Source: Lancefieldella parvula_C
GTDB taxonomy: Bacteria > Actinomycetota > Coriobacteriia > Coriobacteriales > Atopobiaceae
DNA length: 64,000 nucleotides
Direction of reading: 5' to 3'
Assembly: GCF_000758945.1 (NCBI RefSeq)
Contig: NZ_JRND01000017.1
Coordinates: 60,406-124,405 of the forward strand
The notes below the pieces were generated by a model. The model was not told the DNA's origin and searched no databases. It saw only the letters and a program-made list of their open reading frames with translations. The position numbers and the translations under genes are program-made. Below, one piece after another: positions 7,208-16,041 of this stretch (position 1 is the stretch's first letter; the number at the start of each line of letters is the position of its first letter).

Positions 7208-8689
7208 TTAGTCTGCCTTACGCTTTAGTCGAGCGCCAGCGGCGGTATCTTCAATCAAAAGTCCAAGCTCAGCAATACCGTCTCTAATTTGATCAGCAAC
7301 TGCCCAGTTCTTCTGGGAGCGAGCCTCCTGACGAGCAGCAAGCAAAGACTCTGCAGCCTCGTCGGCTGACGCGCCCTCATAGCCTGCTACCTGGGATGCA
7401 AGCGCCACAAGCTCTTCTGGTAAATCAGAGGTAGACGCCGCCTGAGTCAAATCGATTCCCAAAGCTCCTGTGAGCTCGCACAACATATCTGATGCACGGA
7501 GAACAGGACTTGCGCCAACGTTCTGGCCAACCTCTGCAAGATAGGTATTTGCAGCAGTTACCAGAGCAAAGATAGCAGCGAGTGCTCCTGCGGTGTTGAA
7601 ATCATCATCCATCTGAGCGTCAAACTCGCTCTGAGCTGTATTGATTGCCTCAGCAAGCGTGCTATCAGCGTCGGAAAGTTCGTGCTGAGCAGAAGACTGC
7701 TTGAAAGCCCAGCGGAGATTTGCAACGCAGGTCTTCATGCGCTCAAGCGTACCAACGGTGCCCTCAAGGCGCTCAAACGAGAAATCAAGTGGTGCACGAT
7801 AGTGCGTCTGAAGCATCAAAAGTCTTACTGCATCTGCAGGATACTTATCCAAAACTTCCTTGAGTGTGTAGAAGTTGCCCAAAGACTTGGACATCTTCTC
7901 GCCATCAACGCGAAGCATTCCGGTGTGCATCCAATAATTGGCGAGAGGAGCGTGCCAGGCGCAAGATGCCTGCGCGGTCTCGTTCTCATGATGAGGGAAT
8001 ACCAGGTCAGAGCCACCGCCGTGAATGTCAATTGGAGTGCCCAGGTAGCGATGAATCATGGCGCAGCACTCACTGTGCCAACCTGGACGACCTTCTCCCC
8101 AAGGGCTTGGCCAGCTAGGCTCACCAGGCTTTGCAGCCTTCCAGAGCGCAAAGTCAAATGGATCGCGTTTCTCGTCATTAACCTCAACGCGCTCACCTGC
8201 GCGAAGCTGATCAAGATCGCGACCAGAAAGAACGCCATAACCATGGTCAGAACGAACCGAGAAGTACACGTCGCCCGAAGGCACCGCGTATGCGTGACCC
8301 TGTTCAATCAAAGATTGAATCATCTGAAGCATGGCTTCAATCTCGTGCGTTGCGCGAGGACGAATATCCGGATCCAGAATATTAAAGCGATGCATCTGCT
8401 CGATAAACGCCTGAGAAAACTCTTCAGAAACCTCTTGAGCAGTCCTTCCCTGCTCAATGGCGCGCTGAATAATCTTGTCGTCAACATCGGTCAGATTCTG
8501 AGCAAAGGTGACCTCATAACCCTTGTGCATCAGATAGCGGCGAATAACGTCAAACGAGAGGAAGGTACGGGCGTTTCCGATGTGAATCTGATCGTAAACC
8601 GTAGGACCGCACACGTACATGCGGATTTTGCCCTCGTCGATTGGCTTGAACTCTTCTTTTTTATGCGTCTGAGTGTTATAGACAAGCAT
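7208..8689 (-). CDS. cysS: Cysteinyl-tRNA synthetase
   Basis: Class I synthetase charging tRNA-Cys. The 493-residue product shows the zinc and HIGH-like signatures MYVCGPTVYDQIHIGNAR near residue 25, the second zinc cysteine/histidine cluster GWHSECCAMI and HHENE, and the KMSKS loop GEKMSKSLGNF. ATG 8689 (MLVYNTQTHKK) follows GAGGAGTATGC; an in-frame extension to 8758 lacks a site and family similarity. First gene of the cysS-rlmB-rae1 operon. No T-box structure was found upstream. Confidence 0.97.
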   Translation of the reverse strand: MLVYNTQTHKKEEFKPIDEGKIRMYVCGPTVYDQIHIGNARTFLSFDVIRRYLMHKGYEVTFAQNLTDVDDKIIQRAIEQGRTAQEVSEEFSQAFIEQMHRFNILDPDIRPRATHEIEAMLQMIQSLIEQGHAYAVPSGDVYFSVRSDHGYGVLSGRDLDQLRAGERVEVNDEKRDPFDFALWKAAKPGEPSWPSPWGEGRPGWHSECCAMIHRYLGTPIDIHGGGSDLVFPHHENETAQASCAWHAPLANYWMHTGMLRVDGEKMSKSLGNFYTLKEVLDKYPADAVRLLMLQTHYRAPLDFSFERLEGTVGTLERMKTCVANLRWAFKQSSAQHELSDADSTLAEAINTAQSEFDAQMDDDFNTAGALAAIFALVTAANTYLAEVGQNVGASPVLRASDMLCELTGALGIDLTQAASTSDLPEELVALASQVAGYEGASADEAAESLLAARQEARSQKNWAVADQIRDGIAELGLLIEDTAAGARLKRKAD

Positions 8690-8930
8690 GCATACTCCTC
8701 GCAACCATTGTGTATTGGTGTAAGTATAAACGGTTTGCGGAAAACCTTTAAGTTCCATACCGTACTAATCAAGATTCAATTTTGTTACCATTTACGGATT
8801 AGTACTGGATTGTTTTTTTGTTTTACTAAACTTGACGAATAAAAATTTTAAGAATTTATATTTGAATCAAAACTGCAAAGAACTAGAAGACAAGAAATCT
8901 TACTCTTAACAACTTCAGAAGGTGATTCGA

Positions 8931-10571
8931 ATGAGTAAGTTTTTTAACATTATCCGCTACTGTATATCTACCATTCTGGATAAAGGCAGTCTTGCGATTT
9001 TTCTCTTTTTGTCATTCTTTGTCACAGCGCTTATGGTGATCCAACCTCTTCTTGTTGGATTTGTAATTAATCTTTTTATTTCAGGAACAACTTGGAATGA
9101 AATACTTTTCTATTGCGCCGTGGTTGCTGCACTAGGAATCCTTATTGCCGGCTGTTCCTATCTTGCCAAAACACGCTATTGTCAATTGCAGATCGACTCC
9201 GCGTTTACCATTGAGCGACAGCTGATTGACAAGATTCAACACGCCGATTCATCGTTTTTCTCGTCCTATGATTCTGGACATTATCGCCAGACAGTAAATA
9301 ACGACGCTAATGACGTTTCAATGTTTATACTTACGCAATGTGTGAGCTTTGCAACGACTTTGGTCTCCGTCATAGGAACGCTTGCGATTATTTTATATTT
9401 GAACCCATTAACCGCTCTTGTAACAGCTGTTTTGCTGTTAGTGAGTTTTATTATCTATAAGCAAATCCAAGCTTCGGCCTATAAAAGATACAAAGAATCT
9501 AAAGAGCTGCGGTCCCAGTATGGATCGATTGAACTTTCGCAGTTCACTGATGTAGATTTCATTAGGCGTCATTCCCTCTTTGAGCGTTTCTTTAATCAGC
9601 ACTATGCCATCAATCAAAAGCTTCGTAGTGCCATTCATGAGCAGTACAAGCTTGAGTTTGGCGTACAAGAATTAAACAATGCTGTGATTGCTGTATTCCA
9701 AGCCATTGTCTTTATTACCTGTGCATATCAAATTTTCCTTGGAGCGCTGCAGCCTGGCTATATTGCAACTATTTCAAGCTATTTTGTATCGCTCTTAGGT
9801 TCTATTACGCTTCTCATGGAATTTGGTATGGCTTATCAGAGCATTACGGTAAGCCTCAATCGAATTGAGCAGATTCTTGATGTACCTCAAGAGTCCGTTG
9901 GTAATATCATTCCATCAGAGAACGTCAATCAAATTACCTGCACAAATGTGTCTTTCTCTTATCCACATACCAATAAAGTACTGATGAACAACTTGTCTTG
10001 TAGTTTTGCAAAAGGAAATATATATGCCATTACCGGTGGAAACGGTACAGGCAAATCTACATTTCTAAAGCTCATTAACGGAGAGTGGTCATCTCATCTA
10101 TCAGGCACTATTGCTATAAATGAGGACTTGCTAGCTCAAATTAATCAGTATGAACTCAGAAAAAATACGCTTGGATTTACCGAGCAAGAACCAAGCATTG
10201 TTGACGATACAGTAAGAAACAATCTGACACTGCTGTGCAAAAACCAACCAACAGATGAAGAGATAATCAGCTATATCAAGCTATTCAATTTGGAAAAATT
10301 GCTGCTTGGTGATGATCAAAATCTTGACGTTCGCCTGGGTGAAAGAAGCTCTGCTATCTCTGGTGGAGAAAAACAAAAGATTGCAATTATCCGCATGATG
10401 CTTATGAATCCAAGTGTTATGTTGCTTGACGAGCCAACTTCTGCATTAGATCAGAACAGTGTTGATGTCCTTCTTAATCTTCTCAAGAAGGTCAAGCAGG
10501 ACCACATAATACTGCTCATATCTCATGACCCTAAAGTGGTGGAGGCAGCCGACCATATCGTAGAGCTGTAA
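8931..10571 (+). CDS. ABC exporter, fused membrane and ATPase domains
   Basis: A 546-residue half-transporter of the type I exporter architecture: about six membrane helices in residues 15-310, then an ATPase with Walker A GGNGTGKST, Q-loop GFTEQEP, signature ISGGEKQ, Walker B MLLDEPTSALD and H-loop LISHD. Such proteins dimerise and export lipids, peptides or drugs; the substrate is unknown. ATG 8931 follows AGAAGGTGATTCGA; a GTG nine bases earlier is less likely. The gene is clearly more AT-rich than its neighbours, lies on the opposite strand, and is inserted between ispF and cysS, suggesting horizontal acquisition. It ends one base from the convergent ispF stop, with no clear terminator. 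It may act as a homodimer since no partner is adjacent. Confidence 0.9.
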   Translation: MSKFFNIIRYCISTILDKGSLAIFLFLSFFVTALMVIQPLLVGFVINLFISGTTWNEILFYCAVVAALGILIAGCSYLAKTRYCQLQIDSAFTIERQLIDKIQHADSSFFSSYDSGHYRQTVNNDANDVSMFILTQCVSFATTLVSVIGTLAIILYLNPLTALVTAVLLLVSFIIYKQIQASAYKRYKESKELRSQYGSIELSQFTDVDFIRRHSLFERFFNQHYAINQKLRSAIHEQYKLEFGVQELNNAVIAVFQAIVFITCAYQIFLGALQPGYIATISSYFVSLLGSITLLMEFGMAYQSITVSLNRIEQILDVPQESVGNIIPSENVNQITCTNVSFSYPHTNKVLMNNLSCSFAKGNIYAITGGNGTGKSTFLKLINGEWSSHLSGTIAINEDLLAQINQYELRKNTLGFTEQEPSIVDDTVRNNLTLLCKNQPTDEEIISYIKLFNLEKLLLGDDQNLDVRLGERSSAISGGEKQKIAIIRMMLMNPSVMLLDEPTSALDQNSVDVLLNLLKKVKQDHIILLISHDPKVVEAADHIVEL

Positions 10572-10572
10572 T

Positions 10573-11067
10573 TTATTGCGCGCTACGTCCCAGCAGTACA
10601 ACTGCCCAGGCAGCAATGCCTTCTTGAGTGCCCACAAAGCCAAGGCCTTCGGTAGTGGTTGCTTTAACGCCAACTTTATCTGGCGAAACACCCATAACCT
10701 CTGCCATGCGGTTCCTCATAGCATCACGATGAGGAAGTAACTTAGGCGCCTGAGCTGCAACGGTGCAATCACAATCCAGAAGCTCAAAGCCCTGATTACG
10801 AACAAGCTGCATAACATGGGACAGAAGCACCATAGAATCAGCGCCCTCATAAGCAAGGTCTGTATCAGGGAAAAGCTGGCCAATGTCGCCGGCGCGCATA
10901 GCTCCTAGCAGGGCATCCATAAGCGCATGAGTCAAAACATCGGCATCGGAGTGACCGAGAAGACCTTTGGAGTGCTCAATTTTGATGCCACCTAAGATAA
11001 GATCTCTACCCTCTACCAGGCGATGAACATCGTATCCGTGGCCAATTTTAAGCTCTGGCATGCTCAC
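10573..11067 (-). CDS. ispF: 2-C-methyl-D-erythritol 2,4-cyclodiphosphate synthase
   Basis: IspF converts CDP-methylerythritol 2-phosphate to the cyclodiphosphate in the MEP isoprenoid pathway. The 164-residue product has the zinc-binding N-terminal GHGYDVHRL and the signature LLGHSDADVLTHALMDALLGA and ends in the usual glycine-rich region. A GTG at 11067 overlaps the ispD stop (GTGA); an ATG two codons later (11061) is an equally possible start. Coupled to ispD. Confidence 0.96.
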   Translation of the reverse strand: MSMPELKIGHGYDVHRLVEGRDLILGGIKIEHSKGLLGHSDADVLTHALMDALLGAMRAGDIGQLFPDTDLAYEGADSMVLLSHVMQLVRNQGFELLDCDCTVAAQAPKLLPHRDAMRNRMAEVMGVSPDKVGVKATTTEGLGFVGTQEGIAAWAVVLLGRSAQ

Positions 11068-11867
11068 TCTACAGCCCCACTTCCGGTTGCGCCTTCTACC
11101 AGGCGACGGCTGAGCGTAGCCTCAACAATTGCAAGGTCAGACGGGTACGTGACCTTCACGTTTTCTCGTTGTGACTCAACGCACAGCACCGTAAGACCTA
11201 GTCGCTCAACTAACGACGAGTCATCGGTTCCCTGGTAGCCTTCCTGGCGAGCTACTTCGTGGGCTTCAAGAAGTGTGCGTGTCTTGAACACCTGAGGGGT
11301 CTGAGCAGCCCAGAACGTTGAGCGGTCAGGCGTATCTACAATGGTTGCACCATCTACGCGCTTCAGCGTATCAGTTGCGCGGTGAGCCAAAATTGCTCCC
11401 GCAATCTTAGGCGACTTGCGAACTGTACCAATGACCTGCTCAATGGTCTCTACCTCAATGAGCGGACGAACCGCGTCATGAACAGAAACAAAATCATATC
11501 CAGCAGGCACTACCTGGAGCGCGTTGTAAACCGATTCCTGTCTGGTAGCACCAGACGTTGCAAAGTGAACAGGCTTATGGAGTACAAGCTTGCCCACAAC
11601 ACCCTCTTGAACTGCAGCGCGTTTCTCGTCAGAGCAAGCAATCACAATGTGAGCCACACTTGGCGCGTGATCAAACGCAAGGATTGACCAGCTCATCAGC
11701 GGAAGACCGCAGACAGAAATAAACTGCTTGCCGTCAGGATATCCAAAGCGCTCGCCAATACCGCCGGCCACAATGACGGCAACGGTATCGGCTTTTGCTC
11801 CATGTGTTGTGAGGCGAGAAGGACGTGGCTTTGACACGACCTTTGCACAGGTGCTGCTCGCAGCCAT
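11064..11867 (-). CDS. ispD: 2-C-methyl-D-erythritol 4-phosphate cytidylyltransferase
   Basis: IspD transfers CMP from CTP to methylerythritol phosphate. The 267-residue product contains the nucleotide-binding signature VAGGIGERFGYPDGKQF (family LAAGxGxRxG..xPKQ) and VSVHDAVRPLI. An N-terminal extension of about 27 residues precedes the fold compared with the usual 230 residues. Its ATG (11865-11867) overlaps the disA stop by one base (TAATG), indicating translational coupling, and its own stop overlaps ispF. Confidence 0.94.
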   Translation of the reverse strand: MAASSTCAKVVSKPRPSRLTTHGAKADTVAVIVAGGIGERFGYPDGKQFISVCGLPLMSWSILAFDHAPSVAHIVIACSDEKRAAVQEGVVGKLVLHKPVHFATSGATRQESVYNALQVVPAGYDFVSVHDAVRPLIEVETIEQVIGTVRKSPKIAGAILAHRATDTLKRVDGATIVDTPDRSTFWAAQTPQVFKTRTLLEAHEVARQEGYQGTDDSSLVERLGLTVLCVESQRENVKVTYPSDLAIVEATLSRRLVEGATGSGAVE

Positions 11868-12946
11868 TATTCCGACTTACCCCACATTCTGCGGAGACTG
11901 TTAGCAAGTGCACCGGGGTTCTCGACACCCAGAGATTTGAGGCTTGATGTATCGTTTTCTGCAACGTGAAGTAGCTGCTGCAGGTTGTCGTAGGCGTCAA
12001 CAATTCTGGCCGCAATCTCATCGTTGACCACGTGAACGCGTGAAAGCGTGCGCAGGCCCAGAGGCTCCATGGACGCATCTTCTCCGCGGCCATCGGAGTA
12101 ACCAAGAATCTGGCCAACACTTTCTGCGGAGCGTAGCTCGGTATTGGCTGTCTCGTGGAAGCGGCGGCGAATGGCGCGCGCCTCTTCAGCGGAAGAATCT
12201 ACGGCGTAGTCGCGAATCATCAGGTTATAGGCCTCGTCGATGCCGCCCAAATATTCCTCGCGCTGCATAGCGGTAGTTTTTCCCTCGCTACCTAGCTCCA
12301 AAAGACAAGAATCAAGCTGGTCAGCGGCACTCAAAAGAACCTCAAACAGGTAGAAAATACCTGCTACATCGCCCAGGGTAACGTAATTATCAAGCTCTAG
12401 AGCGGTCAAGCGCAGAAGCGCGCGATCAAGTTGCTGGCGCGTATTTTGCATAGCAACCGAGAGCTGATTGACGGTAGACATAATGGCTGGTACTGACTTC
12501 AGCGGAATAACGTGACCATCAACGTAAACGGTAATCAACGAACGGCGAGAAGACACTGCAATCACAATAGACTTGGTGAGCAAGCTCATGCGAGCGGCAG
12601 TACGGTGACGAGTACCTGTTTCTGCAGTTGGAAGCGTTGCATCAGGATTGAGGTGGAAGTTGGCGCGCAGAATTCTGGTGAGGTCTTTGTCCACCACTAC
12701 AGCGCCGTCCATCTTGCAAAGCTCAAACAGTCGGTTTGCCGTGAAGGAAACATCAAGTTTGAAACCATCTCCGCCCGCAGCAAGGACGTTTTCTGTATCT
12801 CCCACGCAAATGAGGGCGCCCAGACGGCCAGCGATAATCATATCCAGTGCAACGCGGAGCGCTGTGCCAGGGGCAGTCATCTTCAGAGCGGTGGCAATAC
12901 GGTCCTCGTTTTCTGTTGCGCTTGGATCAAGTTGCGTTGGCTCCAT
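11867..12946 (-). CDS. disA: DNA integrity scanning diadenylate cyclase DisA
   Basis: DisA makes c-di-AMP from two ATP and in Bacillus scans DNA for branched structures. The 359-residue product has the DAC domain with the catalytic motifs DGAVVV (about 79-84) and GTRHRTAARM (about 111-120), a helical linker and a C-terminal helix-hairpin-helix DNA-binding domain. Length matches the family. ATG 12946 follows GAGGGAGAGCC. Order clpC-disA-ispD-ispF is conserved among Gram-positive genomes, but radA, usually between clpC and disA, is absent; the 12947-13190 spacer holds only the clpC terminator and two GGGTTTCTCG motifs. Confidence 0.96.
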   Translation of the reverse strand: MEPTQLDPSATENEDRIATALKMTAPGTALRVALDMIIAGRLGALICVGDTENVLAAGGDGFKLDVSFTANRLFELCKMDGAVVVDKDLTRILRANFHLNPDATLPTAETGTRHRTAARMSLLTKSIVIAVSSRRSLITVYVDGHVIPLKSVPAIMSTVNQLSVAMQNTRQQLDRALLRLTALELDNYVTLGDVAGIFYLFEVLLSAADQLDSCLLELGSEGKTTAMQREEYLGGIDEAYNLMIRDYAVDSSAEEARAIRRRFHETANTELRSAESVGQILGYSDGRGEDASMEPLGLRTLSRVHVVNDEIAARIVDAYDNLQQLLHVAENDTSSLKSLGVENPGALANSLRRMWGKSE

Positions 12947-13152
12947 GGCTCTCCCTCAATTACTTGCAGCCTACAGGCTGCGTTTTGCGATCTGGTACGT
13001 TTACGGCTTCAATTTGTTTCAACATTTCAAGTATACGGTTTTGTTGCCGGCGCGTGTAGTGACGGTTTGGAGAAGACGGGTTTCTCGCCGGGCGACTAGG
13101 TGGGCTGCTCGACGGGTTTCTCGACAAGAGAACTGTACGTTTTAGCTGCGAT

Positions 13153-13181
13153 ACAAAAAGACCCGAGGCAGAACCTCGGGT
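13153..13181 (-). terminator. Intrinsic terminator of clpC
   Basis: Stem ACCCGAGG (13161-13168) with CCTCGGGT (13174-13181), followed on the minus strand by CTTTTTGTATC, immediately after clpC. Confidence 0.92.
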
Positions 13182-13190
13182 CGGAGTGTC

Positions 13191-15821
13191 TTACTCGGCG
13201 GAGGACATCAGGTCGGACGAACCGCCTGCACTACCCTGTGGCAGCGAGGATGGTCCCATGCTGACGTCCATCTGGTCAAGCTGCGCCATTGTCTCTTTCT
13301 TGCGAGGCTCAGGGATGACGCCCGTGGTCTTGGTGAACACAAGCTTCTTACCCTCAGTGTCAACATCAACAGCAACAATGTCGCCTGCGTTCCACTGGCC
13401 AGAGAGAAGCTCCTCAGACAGTGGATCTTCAATCATCGACTGAATGGTGCGGCGCAGCGGACGAGCACCGTAGACAGGGTCGGTTCCGTCTTTGGCAATC
13501 AGGTCCTTTGCGGCCTCGGTGAGCTCAATGGACATACCATTGGCAATCAGGCGATCGCGCAGCTCAAGAACCATGAGGTCAACAATGCCACGAAGCTGCT
13601 CGGTAGAGAGCGACTTGAAGACAACAATCTCGTCCACACGGTTCAAGAACTCTGGGCGGAATCCGCGCTTGAGCTCGGACATAACACGGCTGGTAATCTC
13701 TTTATCGGAAAGACCCTTAGAACCTTCTGACGAGAAGCCCATGGTATTGGTACGGGCAATCTCGCGAGCACCAATGTTGGATGTCATGATGACAACCGTA
13801 TTGGAGAAGTCCACGTGACGACCTTGACCGTCAGTCAAGCGGCCCTCGTCCAGAATCTGCAACAAGATGTTGAAGACGTCTGGATGTGCCTTCTCAATCT
13901 CGTCGAAGAGCAGGACAGAGTATGGACGCCTGCGGACAGCCTTGGTGAGCTCTCCACCCTCATCGTAGCCCACGTATCCTGGAGGTGCACCAACCAGCTT
14001 AGCTACAGTGTGGCGCTCCATGTACTCGGACATGTCGTATGAAAGCAGGGCGTCTTCAGAGCCAAACAGGAACTCTGCCAGGGCTTTTGCAAGCTCAGTC
14101 TTACCTACACCGGAAGGGCCTAGGAAGATGAAGGAGCCGCCAGGGCGCTTAGGGTCTTTGAGAGGACTACGGCTTCTGCGGATTGCCTTTGCAACCTTAA
14201 CAACAGCCTCGTCCTGACCAACAACGCGCTGGTGAAGGATGTCTTCTGTACGAAGCAGCCTTGAAGCCTCAGTCTCGGTTAGGTTAGAGACTGGAACGCC
14301 GGTGATGCCAGAGACAACCTTTGCAATATCGTCCTCGTCAACGGTAACAATGTTCTTGTCCAGCTGCTCACGCCACTCAGTCTCCAGGCGATCCCTCTCT
14401 GCTACCAAGGATTTCTCCTGGTCACGCAGACGAGCTGCCTGCTCAAACTCCTGAGCGCTTGCTGCCTCAGACTTCTGGGTACGAACGCGGAGAAGATCTG
14501 CGTCTACCTGGGCAATCTCTGGTGGAAGGCTCATCTTGTGGATGCGTGCGCGGGCTCCAGCCTCATCGAGGACGTCAATTGCCTTGTCTGGCAGGAAGCG
14601 ATCCTGGATATAGCGGCTAGAAAGCACAACGGCAGCCTTGATAGCAGCCTCGGTGTAGTGGACGTGGTGGTGCTTCTCGTAGCGATCCTGAAGACCGTGG
14701 ATGATAGAAATGGTGTCATCATTGTTTGGCTCGCCGATGTTGACAGGCTGGAAACGCCTCTCAAATGCAGCGTCCTTCTCGACATGTTTACGGTACTCTT
14801 CTGCCGTAGTTGCACCGATGACCTGGATTTCTCCACGAGACAGCGGCGGCTTAAGGATAGACGCGGCGTCGATGGAGCCCTCTGCGGAGCCGGCGCCAAT
14901 GACGGTGTGAATCTCGTCAATGAAGAGGATGTCATTCTTGGATTTCTCCAGCTCAGCAACAACCTTCTTCATGCGGTCCTCAAACTCACCGCGATACTTG
15001 GATCCTGCTACCAGACTTGCCAGGTCAAGCGTCCAGACCTGCTTTCCGCGCAGGATGTCAGGAACGTTGCCGGATGCAATGAGCTGAGCCAAGCCCTCAA
15101 CAATGGCGGTCTTACCAACGCCGGGATCGCCCAGGATAAGTGGGTTGTTCTTCTGGCGGCGGGCAAGAACCTGCATGACACGCTCAATCTCGCGGTCACG
15201 GCCAATGACCGGATCAAGCTTTTTATCTGCGGCAAGCTTGGTAAGGTTGCGGCCAAACTGCTCCAACATGGAAGCGTCGTCATTTGCGTTAGGACGCATC
15301 TGACCAGCGCCAACAGGCATGCCAAAGATGCCACCCTCAATACGAGGCTCTGCCATACGAGGACCAGCAGGTGCATCTTCTGGAGTCTGGGCAACCAGCT
15401 CATCAACGGCATTTCTTACGGCGTCGCCCGAGACACCCATGGTACGCAGGGCATCCATAGCACGACCGTTACCCTCGGATACAATGCCCAAAAGCAGGTG
15501 CTCAGTTGCAATATAACTCTGACCGTGGGTCATGGTTTCTCTGTACGCGTCCTCAAGCACGCGTTTTGCGCGAGGAGTAAACGGAATGTGGCCGCCAGGA
15601 ATAGGGTCTCCTGCGCCCGTGGTGAGCTCTTTTACGGTTGCCAGGGCCTCGTCGTACGAGACCTCCAGCTTTGCCAGAGCTTGAGCAGCAATACCCTCCC
15701 CCTCTTTGATGAGAGCAAGTAGCAGGTGCTCGGTACCAACATACATCTGGCCAAGACCGCGAGCCTCGTCCTGAGCCAGGCTCATGACTTTACGCGCTCT
15801 GTCAGTGAATTTATCAAACAT
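13191..15821 (-). CDS. clpC: ATP-dependent Clp protease ATP-binding subunit ClpC
   Basis: Hsp100 unfoldase feeding ClpP. The 876-residue product has two N-terminal Clp repeats (about 1-145), AAA-1 with Walker A GDPGVGKT, a middle domain with a UVR-like coiled coil (ARLRDQEKSLVAERD), and AAA-2 with Walker A GPSGVGKT and the conserved NIGAREI region. ATG 15821 (MFDKFTDRARKV) follows GAGAGGTTTCAGCAC; 23 in-frame codons upstream are not family-like. CtsR, McsA and McsB are not adjacent, and no CtsR, CIRCE or HAIR operator was recognised upstream. A partial inverted repeat CTATC/GATAG lies at 15841-15858. Confidence 0.97.
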   Translation of the reverse strand: MFDKFTDRARKVMSLAQDEARGLGQMYVGTEHLLLALIKEGEGIAAQALAKLEVSYDEALATVKELTTGAGDPIPGGHIPFTPRAKRVLEDAYRETMTHGQSYIATEHLLLGIVSEGNGRAMDALRTMGVSGDAVRNAVDELVAQTPEDAPAGPRMAEPRIEGGIFGMPVGAGQMRPNANDDASMLEQFGRNLTKLAADKKLDPVIGRDREIERVMQVLARRQKNNPLILGDPGVGKTAIVEGLAQLIASGNVPDILRGKQVWTLDLASLVAGSKYRGEFEDRMKKVVAELEKSKNDILFIDEIHTVIGAGSAEGSIDAASILKPPLSRGEIQVIGATTAEEYRKHVEKDAAFERRFQPVNIGEPNNDDTISIIHGLQDRYEKHHHVHYTEAAIKAAVVLSSRYIQDRFLPDKAIDVLDEAGARARIHKMSLPPEIAQVDADLLRVRTQKSEAASAQEFEQAARLRDQEKSLVAERDRLETEWREQLDKNIVTVDEDDIAKVVSGITGVPVSNLTETEASRLLRTEDILHQRVVGQDEAVVKVAKAIRRSRSPLKDPKRPGGSFIFLGPSGVGKTELAKALAEFLFGSEDALLSYDMSEYMERHTVAKLVGAPPGYVGYDEGGELTKAVRRRPYSVLLFDEIEKAHPDVFNILLQILDEGRLTDGQGRHVDFSNTVVIMTSNIGAREIARTNTMGFSSEGSKGLSDKEITSRVMSELKRGFRPEFLNRVDEIVVFKSLSTEQLRGIVDLMVLELRDRLIANGMSIELTEAAKDLIAKDGTDPVYGARPLRRTIQSMIEDPLSEELLSGQWNAGDIVAVDVDTEGKKLVFTKTTGVIPEPRKKETMAQLDQMDVSMGPSSLPQGSAGGSSDLMSSAE

Positions 15822-15888
15822 GTGCTGAAACCTCTCAAAACTATCTTGATTTGGATAGGTATGTACCCAAAAGGTTAAACCCACAATC

Positions 15889-15927
15889 ACAAGAAACCGG
15901 TACCCGTAAAAGTGCAGGTACCGGTTT
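15889..15927 (-). terminator. Terminator in the lysS-clpC spacer
   Basis: An 11-bp stem AAACCGGTACC (15894-15904) with GGTACCGGTTT (15917-15927); T-rich flanks on both sides. It most likely ends lysS transcription, but could also act as a leader attenuator for clpC, which starts about 70 bp further on. The loop-proximal CCGGTACC recurs in the rplA and xfp terminators. Confidence 0.75.
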
Positions 15928-16041
15928 TAATTGATGTGACTATCGTGTGAACACGAAGGATTTTAAGACAGGCGTGTCACAAACTTTCAAGTCTCATTGT
16001 GGGTATGTCGCGAGTGCTGAATTCGCAGTGCGCTCAAACTC

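Noticed and set aside
8690..8930. T-box leader before cysS
   Set aside because: No T-box core sequence or terminator/antiterminator pair; the spacer is short and shared with a divergent gene.
14538..15722. 394-codon plus-strand frame opposite clpC
   Set aside because: Shadow of clpC.
15822..16041. CIRCE, CtsR or HAIR operator before clpC
   Set aside because: No match to any of the three consensus operators.
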